From positions 54,821 through 118,820 of the forward strand of contig JAZRLP010000019.1 in NCBI GenBank assembly GCA_045646905.1: 64,000 bases of DNA, read 5' to 3'. The notes under the pieces were generated by a model, which saw only the letters and a program-made list of their open reading frames with translations, had not been told where the DNA came from and did not search any database. The DNA is from RGIG4079 sp045646905 (GTDB lineage Bacteria; Bacteroidota; Bacteroidia; Bacteroidales; Muribaculaceae). Positions 42,651-52,849 of the stretch are shown piece after piece (positions within the stretch are counted from its first letter, which is position 1; every line of letters starts with the position of its first letter). Both the position numbers and the translations under genes were made by a program.

Positions 42651-43999
42651 TGAAAACAAAGAAATTAGTAGTGCTCGGTGGTGGCGAAAGTGGCGTAGGT
42701 GCTGCTATTCTCGCTAAAAAGAAAGGGATGGAAGTATTCCTCTCTGACATGGGTAAAATTGCCCCAAAATACAAACAAGCACTTGATGAGGCTAATATTC
42801 CTTGGGAAGAGGGCACTCACACCGAGTCGATGATTCTTGATGCCGATGAGGTGGTAAAAAGTCCGGGAATACCTCCTACAACACCTTTGATGCAAAAGAT
42901 TGCATCAAAAAATATTCCTGTGATATCAGAAATAGAATTGGCTGGGCGATATACCGATGCCAAGATGGTGTGTATTACAGGTAGTAATGGTAAAACCACT
43001 ACTACAATGCTCACATATCACATATTGAAAAATGCAGGAGTGAATGTGGGGCTCGCAGGAAATGTGGGTCATAGTTTAGCATTACAAGTTGCTCACGAAA
43101 AACATGATGTGTATGTGGTGGAATTAAGTAGTTTCCAACTTGAAAACATGTATGATTTCAAGGCAAATGTGGCTGTGATAATGAATATCACCCCCGACCA
43201 CCTCGACCGCTATGACTATGAAATGCAGAATTATGTAAATGCCAAATTCCGCATACTTCAAAATCTCACATCGCAAGATGCATTTATCTTCTGGAAAAAC
43301 GACCCCATTATCGAGGCCCAATTAAAAAATATTGAGACTCAAGCACAATTGTTTCCATTCTCTGAAGTGCAAGAGGAAACATCAAAGGCCTATGTCGATT
43401 CAGAAAACAACTTGATTATCAATGCGCCCAATGCATCGTTGTCAATGCCTCGTGCCGACTTGGCTTTGAGTGGGTTGCACAATCTTTATAATTCAATGGC
43501 GGCAGGGTTGTCGGCATGTATCCTTGATATAAAGAAAGAAGATGTGCGCCGTGCATTGTCCAATTTTGAGGGTGTTGAGCATCGCCTTGAATATGTCGAT
43601 ACTATTGATGGCGTGAGATATATCAACGACTCTAAAGCAACAAATGTCAACTCATGCTGGTATGCACTTGAGAGTGTACCCAAAAATACAATCCTCATTC
43701 TCGGTGGAAAGGACAAGGGTAATGATTACACCGAAATTGAGCCATTGGTTAAGGAAAAAGTAAAAGCAATAGTGTGTATGGGTAAGGACAATAGCAAATT
43801 GCTTGAATTCTTTGCCGGCAAAGTAGACACTATTAGCGACACACACTCAATCGAAGACGCAATCAATGAGTGTGCTCGCATAGCACAAAGTGGCGACACT
43901 GTGTTGTTGTCACCATGTTGTGCAAGCTTTGACCTCTTTAAAAGTTATGAAGATAGAGGCGAGCAATTTAAGGCTATCGTAAAATCAATGAAAAAGTAA
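42650..43999 (+). CDS. murD: UDP-MurNAc-L-alanine D-glutamate ligase
   Basis: This 449-residue cytoplasmic ligase adds D-Glu to UDP-MurNAc-L-Ala. It has an N-terminal Rossmann domain beginning VVLGGGESGVGAA, an ATP loop CITGSNGKTTTTML, and the C-terminal domain with INDSKATN and LSPCCASFDLF. The ATG overlaps the mraY stop codon (TAATG). Confidence 0.96.
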   Translation: MKTKKLVVLGGGESGVGAAILAKKKGMEVFLSDMGKIAPKYKQALDEANIPWEEGTHTESMILDADEVVKSPGIPPTTPLMQKIASKNIPVISEIELAGRYTDAKMVCITGSNGKTTTTMLTYHILKNAGVNVGLAGNVGHSLALQVAHEKHDVYVVELSSFQLENMYDFKANVAVIMNITPDHLDRYDYEMQNYVNAKFRILQNLTSQDAFIFWKNDPIIEAQLKNIETQAQLFPFSEVQEETSKAYVDSENNLIINAPNASLSMPRADLALSGLHNLYNSMAAGLSACILDIKKEDVRRALSNFEGVEHRLEYVDTIDGVRYINDSKATNVNSCWYALESVPKNTILILGGKDKGNDYTEIEPLVKEKVKAIVCMGKDNSKLLEFFAGKVDTISDTHSIEDAINECARIAQSGDTVLLSPCCASFDLFKSYEDRGEQFKAIVKSMKK

Positions 44000-44022
44000 A
44001 TTAATATTTTAATCGATTAACT

Positions 44023-45357
44023 ATGAAATCAGAAGAACCAATCAAAACAACCAAGCCGAAGGAAAAAGCGGCTCCAACTCCTCCCGGAGATAAGTATATA
44101 TGGGCAATATACATTACCCTATGCCTAATCTCGGTAGTAGAGCAATATAGTGCATCGTCAACAATGGTTACTACCAACGACATTATAGGACCATTGACCG
44201 ACCATCTTATGCATCTATTCTTGGGCTTTTTGGTTATTTATTTTGTGCAACGCATTCATTATAGTAAATTTATATTACTTGTGCCCATTTTGGCCGTAGT
44301 GAGTGTAGGTTGTGCTATATATGTTATGATTGGTGGTGATGTAATCAATGGTGCAAAGCGCAGTTTCCGTCTATTTGGGATGCTGCCAGTGCAACCTGCC
44401 GAGTTAATAAAATTCACATCGGCAGCATTGATAGCATTAATAATGTCAAAATCGCAACTCCAAGATGGCAAGGGAATATCGCGTAAAGGATTGATAACAA
44501 CTCTTGTTGCGATAGCCATATTTGGTGGGGTGTTGATACGTCAAGGAACAACCAACACAATTATATTATTGGCAATATCATTCTCAATGATGATTGTGGG
44601 TGGAGTTCAGTTGAAAAAGATTTTTGCCATAATAGGTATAGGCATATTGCTGGCAGGAAGTGCTGTAGGCGTAAAACTATTAATGGAAAAGGCCGAAGAG
44701 AAAGATGCTACCGAGCTTGTGGCTCAAAACTCCGATTCGCAAATTGAAAAAGGCGAAACGGTCGATCGTTTTTCTGAAGTGCTCATTCCTCGTCTTAAGC
44801 GTTGGTGGTATGGTGATACAATACCCAAATGGCAACAAAAAATCACACGAACTAATTATCAAGAGCAGTTCTCATATATAGCGCAAGCTCATGGTGGTGT
44901 AGTGAGGTTTATGCCTGGGAATTCGCGCGAAACATCGCGATTGCCGTTGGCGTTCTCCGACTATATCTTTGCCATTGTCATTGAAGACTTGGGGCTTGTG
45001 GGTGGAGTATTTGTATTGATACTTTATATATTCCTCCTCTTCCGTGCCGGAGGGATTGCTTCGCAGTGCACGCGTGCATTCCCGGCAATGCTGGTGATAG
45101 GGATGGCATTGTATATAACATTCCAAGCATTGTTCCATATGGGTATTGTTTCGGGGTTATTACCTGTTTCGGGGCAACCATTGCCATTGATATCGGCCGG
45201 TGGTACATCAATATTGATAACCTCATTGGCAATAGGGGTGATGTTGAGTGTGAGTCGATTTGCAACTCGCAAAGGAACAGCTCAAAAACGCGATATTAAT
45301 CAAGAAATAAGTGCGCTTCCCGAAAATGTGCGCGCCGAAAATCCAAGTCAATTATAA
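44023..45357 (+). CDS. ftsW: Septal peptidoglycan polymerase FtsW
   Basis: This 444-residue SEDS-family polytopic membrane protein polymerises lipid II at the septum with FtsI. The hydrophilic N-terminal extension is Lys/Pro/Glu-rich (about 25 residues). About ten helices follow; the signature LPVSGQPLPLISAGGTSI lies near the C-terminus. A large periplasmic loop sits between the seventh and eighth helices (about residues 225-300). The murG gene follows 21 nt downstream. Confidence 0.95.
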   Translation: MKSEEPIKTTKPKEKAAPTPPGDKYIWAIYITLCLISVVEQYSASSTMVTTNDIIGPLTDHLMHLFLGFLVIYFVQRIHYSKFILLVPILAVVSVGCAIYVMIGGDVINGAKRSFRLFGMLPVQPAELIKFTSAALIALIMSKSQLQDGKGISRKGLITTLVAIAIFGGVLIRQGTTNTIILLAISFSMMIVGGVQLKKIFAIIGIGILLAGSAVGVKLLMEKAEEKDATELVAQNSDSQIEKGETVDRFSEVLIPRLKRWWYGDTIPKWQQKITRTNYQEQFSYIAQAHGGVVRFMPGNSRETSRLPLAFSDYIFAIVIEDLGLVGGVFVLILYIFLLFRAGGIASQCTRAFPAMLVIGMALYITFQALFHMGIVSGLLPVSGQPLPLISAGGTSILITSLAIGVMLSVSRFATRKGTAQKRDINQEISALPENVRAENPSQL

Positions 45358-45378
45358 TTGTTTTAGTAAGAACGATTT

Positions 45379-46485
45379 ATGGAAGATAAAAAAACATATA
45401 AAGTTTTAGTGAGTGGTGGTGGCACCGGTGGACATATTTTCCCCGCGTTGTCAATCGCTAATGCATTAAAAAAACGTAACCCCAACACTCAAATCCTTTT
45501 TGTAGGGGCCGAGGGACGCATGGAAATGGAGCGCGTGCCTGCTGCTGGATATGAAATCGAGGGATTGCCCGTGTGTGGTTTTGACCGCAAGCGTTTGTGG
45601 CGCAATGTGAAAGTGCTATATAAGTTGTGGAAAAGCATGCGCATTGCTCGCAAGGTGTTGCGCGATTTCCAACCCGATTTGGCTGTGGGTGTAGGTGGAT
45701 ATGCAAGCGGACCAATGCTCAAAGAGGTTCAGAAAAAAGGAATTCCTACTTTATTGCAAGAGCAAAATTCATATGCTGGGGTTACTAATAAACTATTGGC
45801 CAAAAATGCTGGTGCTATATGCGTGGCTTATGAGGGTATGGAACGATTTTTCCCTGCCGATAAAATTGTTCTTACAGGAAATCCAGTTCGTGCCAATATC
45901 TTGAATTGTGACTTGACTCGTGAACAAGCCAAAGAGCAATTAGGCTTTGATGCATCGCGCAAGTTGGTGCTTGTTGTGGGCGGAAGCCTTGGTGCTCGCA
46001 CTATAAACGATAGTGTAGCCTTGGCGCTTGATGATGTGTTGTCGACAGGTGCTCAAGTGATGTGGCAAACAGGTAAAATATATGCACAAGAATGTGCCGA
46101 AAAGGCCCAAGGAAAAGATGGTGTAGTAGCTACAGCATTTATATCTGACATGAATGTGGCATATCGTGCTGCCGACTTGGTTGTGTCGCGTGCCGGAGCC
46201 GGAACGATATCGGAACTTCAGCTGTTGGGATTGCCGGTAATTCTTGTTCCATCGCCCAATGTGGCCGAAGATCATCAACGCAAAAATGCACAAGCTCTTG
46301 TCGATAAAGATGCTGCTGTGATGATACTCGATGCCGATTGTCGTGCTAATCTTGCTGCTGAGGTAAAAGCATTACTCGCCGATGACAAGAAACGCGATAT
46401 TTTGGCTCAAAATATAAAGAAAATGGCACTCGTTGATGCCGATGAAAAAATTGTGGACAAAATTTATGAATTATTGAATAAATAA
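45379..46485 (+). CDS. murG: Lipid II-forming GlcNAc transferase
   Basis: This 368-residue peripheral membrane GT-B enzyme transfers GlcNAc from UDP-GlcNAc to lipid I. It has the N-terminal glycine loop SGGGTGGHIFPALSIA, FQPDLAVGVGGYASGP, LLQEQNSYAGVTNKLL and the C-terminal donor site SRAGAGTISEL. The length is typical. The murC gene follows after 9 nt. Confidence 0.97.
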   Translation: MEDKKTYKVLVSGGGTGGHIFPALSIANALKKRNPNTQILFVGAEGRMEMERVPAAGYEIEGLPVCGFDRKRLWRNVKVLYKLWKSMRIARKVLRDFQPDLAVGVGGYASGPMLKEVQKKGIPTLLQEQNSYAGVTNKLLAKNAGAICVAYEGMERFFPADKIVLTGNPVRANILNCDLTREQAKEQLGFDASRKLVLVVGGSLGARTINDSVALALDDVLSTGAQVMWQTGKIYAQECAEKAQGKDGVVATAFISDMNVAYRAADLVVSRAGAGTISELQLLGLPVILVPSPNVAEDHQRKNAQALVDKDAAVMILDADCRANLAAEVKALLADDKKRDILAQNIKKMALVDADEKIVDKIYELLNK

Positions 46486-46494
46486 TAAGCAAGA

Positions 46495-47877
46495 ATGGAT
46501 ACAAAAAAGACTAACATATACTTTGTTGGAGCAGGAGGTATAGGTATGGCTGCTCTCGAACGATATTTCCTTTCACAAGGATGTAAAGTTGCTGGATATG
46601 ACCGCACACCAACGGCTCTCACTAAAGCACTCGAAGAAGAGGGTGTGGCTATTGTGTATGACGATGAAGTGAGCCTTATACCCGAGGAATTTAAGAATCC
46701 CGAAACAACATTGGTCGTTTATACTCCTGCCATTCCTGCCGACCACAAAGGGTTGAACTTCTTTAAAGATGGAGGTTTTGAAATCCTCAAGCGTGCAGCT
46801 GTGTTGGGCATGATTACCCGTGGTTCAAAGGGATTGTGCTTTGCCGGTACACATGGCAAAACTACTACCTCATCGATGGCAGCTCACATTCTCAACACTT
46901 GTGAAGTGGGTTGTAATGCATTCTTGGGTGGTATATTGCGCAATTATAACAGCAACTTGTTGTTGAGCGAAACATCTCCCTATTCGGTCATTGAGGCCGA
47001 TGAGTATGACCGTTCATTCCATCAGTTGACTCCCTACATCGCAGTCATAACCTCGTCCGACCCCGACCACCTCGACATCTATGGCACTGAAGAGTCCTAT
47101 CTCGAAAGTTTTGCGCACTTCACCGAGTTGATACGCCCCGATGGTGCATTGGTGATGCACGAAGGATTGAAAGTGAAGCCTCGTGTAGCTCCAGGTGTAA
47201 AAGTATATACCTATTCGCGCGACCATGGCGATTTCCATGCCCAAAACATTCGTTATGGAAATGGTACAATAACATTTGACTTTGTAGCATGCGACGGTTC
47301 GGTTATCAAAGATATCGAATTGGGTGTGCCTGTTGAAATAAATATTGAAAATGCGATAGCATCGTTGGCCGGTTGTTTCCTCACAGGCGACATGCAAGCC
47401 CACAAGGCAGCCGAAGCAATGGCTTCATTTATGGGTCCAAAGCGTCGATTTGAGTTTTGGCTCAAGGAAGCAGGTGAGAATGGAAAAGCTATTATTGACG
47501 ACTATGCACATCACCCCGATGAGTTGAAGGCTTCAATAAGTTCGGTGAAATCGCTCTATCCTAATCGAAAGATTACCGTAGCGTTCCAACCACACCTCTA
47601 TTCACGCACTCGCGATTTTGCCCCCGAATTTGCTCAAGCATTATCGCTTGCCGATGATGTGATATTGCTCAATATCTATCCTGCACGCGAATTGCCTATT
47701 GAGGGGGTTACTTCTCAAATAGTATTTGATGATATCACTACTCAATCAAAGGTGCTTATTGAGAAAGAAGAACTTGTTGAAACGATTAAAAATCGCGACT
47801 TTGAAGTGTTATTAACCGTGGGCGCAGGCGATATTTGTAACTATTTGCCCCAAATATGTGAAAATGTGACTAAATAA
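46495..47877 (+). CDS. murC: UDP-MurNAc L-alanine ligase
   Basis: This 460-residue cytoplasmic enzyme adds the first stem-peptide residue. It has the Rossmann loop VGAGGIGMAALERYF, an ATP loop FAGTHGKTTTSSMAAH, IDDYAHHPDELKAS in the catalytic centre, and FQPHLYSRT in the C-terminal domain. The stop codon overlaps the ftsQ start by 1 nt (TAATGA). Confidence 0.96.
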   Translation: MDTKKTNIYFVGAGGIGMAALERYFLSQGCKVAGYDRTPTALTKALEEEGVAIVYDDEVSLIPEEFKNPETTLVVYTPAIPADHKGLNFFKDGGFEILKRAAVLGMITRGSKGLCFAGTHGKTTTSSMAAHILNTCEVGCNAFLGGILRNYNSNLLLSETSPYSVIEADEYDRSFHQLTPYIAVITSSDPDHLDIYGTEESYLESFAHFTELIRPDGALVMHEGLKVKPRVAPGVKVYTYSRDHGDFHAQNIRYGNGTITFDFVACDGSVIKDIELGVPVEINIENAIASLAGCFLTGDMQAHKAAEAMASFMGPKRRFEFWLKEAGENGKAIIDDYAHHPDELKASISSVKSLYPNRKITVAFQPHLYSRTRDFAPEFAQALSLADDVILLNIYPARELPIEGVTSQIVFDDITTQSKVLIEKEELVETIKNRDFEVLLTVGAGDICNYLPQICENVTK

Positions 47878-48860
47878 TGAATAAAAAGAACCTTTTAAAT
47901 ATAATATTGTCAATATTGTTGGTGATATATATGGTGGTGGCTTTTAGTTTCACTGCCTATATTTACCAAAATGATTATTGTAAAGGTGTTGATATTGAAA
48001 TCAACGACCCTACAAATATGAAATTTATCACTGTTGACGATATTTTGCGTGAGATAGGAAACGAAGATGGAGTGTTTCTATCAATGCGTCTTAATGAAAT
48101 AAACACACACACAATTGAGACATCATTAAATGCAATAGACAAGATTGAAGAAGCCAATTGCTTTATCTCAAAAGAGGGATATCTTAAGATTGACATCACG
48201 CCATTAATCCCTGTTGCACGCATTTTTGACCCTAATGGGACTTACTATATTAATAGAGATGGGAAGAAGATGACTGCAAGTGCGCGTTATCATGTGGATG
48301 TGCCTGTTGTTGTGGGACAATTTAACTCTAAACTCAATTCAACGGCAATATTGCCATTGTTGAAATATATAAAGAGCGATTCGACTTGGAATTCGCTTGT
48401 ATCGGGAATTAAGATTGACGCTAATAATGATATTATCATCGCTCCTATGATTAAAGGGCATGTGTTGAACTTGGGCGACACTTCCGATATTGAAAACAAG
48501 TTTGCTCGCATAAATACTATTTATAAAAAAGTTTTGCCCATAAAAGGGTGGACATTTTACGATACAATATCGGTGAAATGGCAAGGACAAGTGGTGGCCA
48601 CTCGCAAAGATAAACACAAGGTGGTGAACACTGCAACTTTTGCCGATTCAATCGATGAGGAAGCTCCATCGTTGTCGTCGATGAATGTATCGTATGAGCG
48701 TAATAAACCGGTTGCTCCCAAAACTACTGTAGAAGAGGAGAAAAACGAGACCGATTCATTAACAACAAAATCGCCTAAAGCCAAAAAGAAAACAAAAAAG
48801 TCAAAGGGCGTAAAAAGTAAAAAAGAAACAAAAAAAGAAAATAATAAAAAACCTAACTAA
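47877..48860 (+). CDS. ftsQ: FtsQ-like cell division protein
   Basis: This 327-residue bitopic protein has one N-terminal membrane helix (about residues 7-27). A POTRA-like domain follows (CKGVDIEINDPTNMKFITVDDI), then a beta domain. The tail from about residue 280 is very rich in Lys and Ser/Thr (KKKTKKSKGVKSKK). The tail is longer and more basic than in most relatives and presumably lies in the periplasm near peptidoglycan. Position between murC and ftsA supports the name. The ftsA gene follows after 2 nt. Confidence 0.9.
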   Translation: MNKKNLLNIILSILLVIYMVVAFSFTAYIYQNDYCKGVDIEINDPTNMKFITVDDILREIGNEDGVFLSMRLNEINTHTIETSLNAIDKIEEANCFISKEGYLKIDITPLIPVARIFDPNGTYYINRDGKKMTASARYHVDVPVVVGQFNSKLNSTAILPLLKYIKSDSTWNSLVSGIKIDANNDIIIAPMIKGHVLNLGDTSDIENKFARINTIYKKVLPIKGWTFYDTISVKWQGQVVATRKDKHKVVNTATFADSIDEEAPSLSSMNVSYERNKPVAPKTTVEEEKNETDSLTTKSPKAKKKTKKSKGVKSKKETKKENNKKPN

Positions 48861-48862
48861 TT

Positions 48863-50221
48863 ATGGCAGCCAAGTATATTGTAGCGATTGAGATAGGTAG
48901 CTCAAAGATTAAGGGAGCTATAGGTGTGGTCGATATTGATTCATCACTCAAGGTTATCGCCGTTGAAGAGTGTGAATTTATCGATGGTGTGCGTTATGGA
49001 TGCATTCAAAATGTTGAAGATGTAAAGACTTGTGTGTCGAAGATAATCTCGGCATTAGAGTCTAATTCTCAAGTGGTTCCACAAAATATTAAAGGGGTAT
49101 ATGTTTCAATAGGAGGACGCTCAACAAAATCTCACAAAAATGAGATTGAGCGCATCTTTGATGAGGAAACCGAAATAACTCGCGAGATTATTGATGAACT
49201 CATTAATCAAGCATATGAAGAGTTTCCAAAAGACAAGCATATCCTCGATATTATGTCGTTGGGTTATACTATTGATAACACAATGCCACAAAATCCTATT
49301 GGCACATTTGGCCATTCGCTTAAAACAACATTAAACTATATTACTTGTCGTCCACAAATAATTAAAAACATAAATCGTGTGATTGAAGAGCGATTGTCGC
49401 TCGATATTAATGGATTTATTGTGCGTCAATCGGCTTTGGCCGACTTGGTTTTGAGCGTCGATGAGAAAAAACTCGGTTGTATGCTCGTTGACTTTGGTGC
49501 TGAAATAACTACAGTATCAATTCACAAAGGGGGTTCTATGCAATATATGGCAACAATTCCATTAGGTTCACGAAATATTACTCGCGACCTCACTACATTG
49601 AGCATTACCGAGGAGGTTGCCGAGAGAGTGAAACGCACCGCCAATGCTAATCCTCAAGAAACGGTTGGCGCTGCTGGAAAATCAAGCATGATTGAAGGTG
49701 TTGACGATGCCGAAGTAAATAATTATGTTCAATATCGTTCTCGCGAAATTATTGCAAATATTATTAATCAAACCACATTAGGCGGATATAAAACAACCGA
49801 CCTACCCAACGGAATTGTAATCGTGGGTGGTGGTGCAAAACTTAAAGGTTTCAACTCATATCTTGAGGCTCAAAGCGGGCTCAAAGTGAGAGCGGGAATG
49901 ATTAACGGCAAAGTGAGAGTGTTGGACAATAGCATAAGTCAAAATGATGCTCTTGATGTCATTGCAGTGTTGTTTACAGCATCACAAATGAAGGGATTGG
50001 AAGAATGTTTAGAAGGTCCCAAGCAAGTTGTAATTGAACCTCAAGAAGAGATAGTGATAGGAGGTAGTGATTCTAATAAAGAACCCCAAGAGGTTGTAGA
50101 AAGTAAGGATAAGGAACCTGACGGGAATAATGGCACAAAGACTGGTACGCGCAATAGCGCAAAGAGCCTTTTGGCGAAAATACAAAGCAAGTTGACAAGA
50201 ATACTTGAAGAGGAGGAGTAG
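48863..50221 (+). CDS. ftsA: Cell division actin homologue FtsA
   Basis: This 452-residue ATP-binding protein tethers FtsZ to the membrane. It has IVAIEIGSSKIKGAIGVV (phosphate 1), the SHS2/1C insert (about residues 80-165), LGCMLVDFGAEITTVSIHKGG (phosphate 2) and IVIVGGGAKLKGF (adenosine). The C-terminus is a Lys/Ser-rich linker followed by SLLAKIQSKLTRILEEEE, which fits an amphipathic membrane-targeting helix. Confidence 0.95.
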   Translation: MAAKYIVAIEIGSSKIKGAIGVVDIDSSLKVIAVEECEFIDGVRYGCIQNVEDVKTCVSKIISALESNSQVVPQNIKGVYVSIGGRSTKSHKNEIERIFDEETEITREIIDELINQAYEEFPKDKHILDIMSLGYTIDNTMPQNPIGTFGHSLKTTLNYITCRPQIIKNINRVIEERLSLDINGFIVRQSALADLVLSVDEKKLGCMLVDFGAEITTVSIHKGGSMQYMATIPLGSRNITRDLTTLSITEEVAERVKRTANANPQETVGAAGKSSMIEGVDDAEVNNYVQYRSREIIANIINQTTLGGYKTTDLPNGIVIVGGGAKLKGFNSYLEAQSGLKVRAGMINGKVRVLDNSISQNDALDVIAVLFTASQMKGLEECLEGPKQVVIEPQEEIVIGGSDSNKEPQEVVESKDKEPDGNNGTKTGTRNSAKSLLAKIQSKLTRILEEEE

Positions 50222-50224
50222 GCT

Positions 50225-51616
50225 ATGGATAATAATAAAGCAAAAAATATAACCGGCATGAGTATAGAGGAAATTTCAGAACAGGGTAACTTTATGATAG
50301 GTAACGACCGCACCCCCGACATTATGGTAGTGGGTGTAGGTGGTGGTGGAAATAACGCCATCAATAACATGTATAAGCAAGATGTCAAAGATGTGGCATT
50401 TGTTGTGTGCAACACCGATAATCAAGCACTTGAAAACTCGCCTGTCTCAAAAAAGTTGTTGTTGGGACCCACAATTACCCGTGGTAAAGGTGCTGGAAAT
50501 GACCCTAAAAAAGCTCAAAAGGCAGCCGAAGAGAGTGAAGATGATATACGCGAAATGTTGAGCAACGGCACAAAGATGGTGTTTATCACTGCCGGAATGG
50601 GTGGTGGCACTGGAACTGGTGCTGCTCCAGTTGTAGCTCGTGTAGCTCGCGAATTGGGTCTGCTCACAATTGGTATTGTGACAATCCCATTCTTGTTTGA
50701 AGGTCAAACAAAGATTGAAAAAGCACTCGATGGTGCCGATGAAATGAGCAAGTATGTCGATGCCTTGTTGGTAATCAACAACGAGCGCTTGTCGGAGATA
50801 TATAGCGATTTGACTTTCCTAAACGCGTTTGGTAAGGCCGACGATACATTGACTATCGCGGCACGAAGCATCTCTGAACTCATCACTGGCGAAGGGTATA
50901 TCAACCTCGACTTTAACGATGTTGACACAACATTGCGCAATGGTGGTGCTGCAATTATTTCAAGCGGTTATGGCGAAGGTGAAAATCGTGTATCAAAAGC
51001 ATTTGATGAAGCATTGAAATCACCATTGCTCAAGAATCGCGACATCATGAAATCAAAGAAATTGTTGTTTAATATCTACTTCTCTGATGAGGCCGAACAA
51101 CCATTTGCAATGAGCGAAACAAAAGAAATTACAGCCTTTGTTTCGGGCATTAATGAAGGTGTTGACATCATTTGGGGTGCCACTATCGACAAGTCGCTTG
51201 GCAATAAAGTGAAAATTACAATCTTGGCTGCCGGCTTTGATATGGAACTCCGCGACTCTCGCGAAATAGAAACAAAAGAGGGTGGTGTCATTAAATTCCC
51301 TCAGGGTGGGGTTCAACCTCTCGAGAAACAAGAGGGTTCAAAGGGTAAACGCATTGAAGATGTATATGGCCAAGACAAGGTGAATAAGATGACAACAACT
51401 AAAGACAATCTACGCACAATCGTGTTGAGTCTTGAGGCAATGGACGATGATGCAATAGTTGAAGCATTGGAAAAATCACCTACATATACTCGCGACAAAG
51501 TGGAGATTGAAAATCTTCGCACTCTTGTTAAGTCGGTATCAGAAGGTAAACCTGCCGAATTAAATTCGAAAGAGGAATCACACAGCAGTGAGGGGCAAAC
51601 AATCAGTTTCGCATAA
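50225..51616 (+). CDS. ftsZ: Cell division GTPase FtsZ
   Basis: This 463-residue tubulin-like GTPase forms the division ring. It has GVGGGGNNAINNM near residue 37, the tubulin signature GGGTGTGAAPVVA near 125, and NLDFNDVDTTLRNGG in the T7 loop. The C-terminal tail after about residue 380 is long and charged and ends EGQTISFA; I see no clear conserved C-terminal peptide of the LPxFLR kind. It is the last gene of the operon, followed by a strong terminator. Confidence 0.97.
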   Translation: MDNNKAKNITGMSIEEISEQGNFMIGNDRTPDIMVVGVGGGGNNAINNMYKQDVKDVAFVVCNTDNQALENSPVSKKLLLGPTITRGKGAGNDPKKAQKAAEESEDDIREMLSNGTKMVFITAGMGGGTGTGAAPVVARVARELGLLTIGIVTIPFLFEGQTKIEKALDGADEMSKYVDALLVINNERLSEIYSDLTFLNAFGKADDTLTIAARSISELITGEGYINLDFNDVDTTLRNGGAAIISSGYGEGENRVSKAFDEALKSPLLKNRDIMKSKKLLFNIYFSDEAEQPFAMSETKEITAFVSGINEGVDIIWGATIDKSLGNKVKITILAAGFDMELRDSREIETKEGGVIKFPQGGVQPLEKQEGSKGKRIEDVYGQDKVNKMTTTKDNLRTIVLSLEAMDDDAIVEALEKSPTYTRDKVEIENLRTLVKSVSEGKPAELNSKEESHSSEGQTISFA

Positions 51617-51635
51617 CCTTTATCGACAAATATAA

Positions 51636-51679
51636 ATGAAAAAAAGATGTACCAAATCAGTTTGGTACATCTTTTTTGC
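51636..51679. terminator. Bidirectional terminator after ftsZ
   Basis: A perfect 16-bp stem AAAAAGATGTACCAAA/TTTGGTACATCTTTTT with loop TCAG has a T run on both strands. It separates the convergent ftsZ and GNAT genes. Confidence 0.93.
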
Positions 51680-51718
51680 TTTATGGGAAATGTTGTATTC
51701 CGTTGGAGGAGTCTCTTA

Positions 51719-52849
51719 TTAGAGCGATTTCTTGAATGCGTAGCGGCGGCGGTGTTGACGATAGTCAAAGTATTGCCATTGCAATTGTACGCTTGAGTTT
51801 TCTTCAAGTTCGGGATTACTTTCGGCCCATTTATATCCGTTCTTGATATATCCAGGAATGAGGTCGGCAAAAAGTAGTGCGTTAACCCCTTTGTTGAGGT
51901 ATTCTTTTGCAACAGCGATGAGCATGAGATCGACGGTGTCGGTTTTGCCTCGCATCGCTTTCAATATGTGCCACCAACCGAATGGGAATAATTTGCCTCC
52001 ACTCTTTTGAAGTGCACGAGAGAATGATGGCATTGTAATGCCCAATCCCACCAATTTTTCGTTCTCATCAACGATTACACTCACATCCTCTAAACGAAGG
52101 AAACTGAGGTACATGCCTATATAATAATCGATTTGTCGTTGAGTCAAAGGTGAGAAGCCATAGAGTTTATCATAAGCCTCATTGATGAGGTCAAAGAGTG
52201 CTTGTCCGTATTGTTCTTTAAGTTTTTTGCGTGAAGTAAACTTAACGGTGTGAAGGTTGAATTTCTTGCGCACAATATCGGCAATGCGTTGATATTTGTC
52301 GGGAACCGATTCGGGTATTGATATGCGAAATTCTACCCAACCGGCTTCTTTTGCATAACCCATGCGTTCCATATGGGTAGGATAGTAAGCATGGTTGTAG
52401 ATGGTTGCCATGGTCCCCATTTCGTCAAATCCCTCAACGAGCATTCCTTCGTGGTCCATGTCGGTGAATCCCAATGGGCCCACAATAGTGGTCATACCTT
52501 GATTGCGACCCCACTCTTCGGCAGCCTTAAAGAGTGCATCAACCACTTCATTGTCGTCGATGAAGTCAACCCACCCAAATCGCATAGCCTTTTCGCCTGT
52601 GCGTTGATTTACTACATCGTTGATAATTGCAGTGATGCGTCCCACAGGTTTGCCGTCGCGATAGGCCATAAACGACTGCGCACAACAAAAATCAAATGCA
52701 GGGTTCTTCTCGGGGAGAAGAGTATCGATTTCATCAAAGACGATAGGTGGCACATAGCAATCGTTCCCTTTATATAGGTCGATGCCAAATTGTACATATT
52801 TCTTTATTTCGCTTTTAGTAGCTTTAATGGGTTTTACTACGACAGACAT
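51719..52849 (-). CDS. GNAT-fold acetyltransferase-like protein
   Basis: This is a 376-residue cytoplasmic protein. The N-terminal half reads like a GNAT domain (SFMAYRDGKPVGRITAIIND, then an acyl-CoA-binding-like stretch FKAAEEWGRNQGMTTIVGPLGF). The C-terminal half (VIVDENEKLVGLGITMPSF, LLFADLIPGYIKNGYKWAESNPELEENSSVQ) looks like a second, related domain. Such proteins are common in Bacteroidota; the substrate is unknown. Its start overlaps the end of the pseudokinase gene by 13 nt, so the two are coupled. Confidence 0.8.
   Translation of the reverse strand: MSVVVKPIKATKSEIKKYVQFGIDLYKGNDCYVPPIVFDEIDTLLPEKNPAFDFCCAQSFMAYRDGKPVGRITAIINDVVNQRTGEKAMRFGWVDFIDDNEVVDALFKAAEEWGRNQGMTTIVGPLGFTDMDHEGMLVEGFDEMGTMATIYNHAYYPTHMERMGYAKEAGWVEFRISIPESVPDKYQRIADIVRKKFNLHTVKFTSRKKLKEQYGQALFDLINEAYDKLYGFSPLTQRQIDYYIGMYLSFLRLEDVSVIVDENEKLVGLGITMPSFSRALQKSGGKLFPFGWWHILKAMRGKTDTVDLMLIAVAKEYLNKGVNALLFADLIPGYIKNGYKWAESNPELEENSSVQLQWQYFDYRQHRRRYAFKKSL

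Noticed and set aside
51313..51912. A 199-codon minus-strand frame spanning the ftsZ end and terminator
   Set aside because: It overlaps ftsZ antisense, crosses the terminator and overlaps the GNAT gene; it is a shadow.
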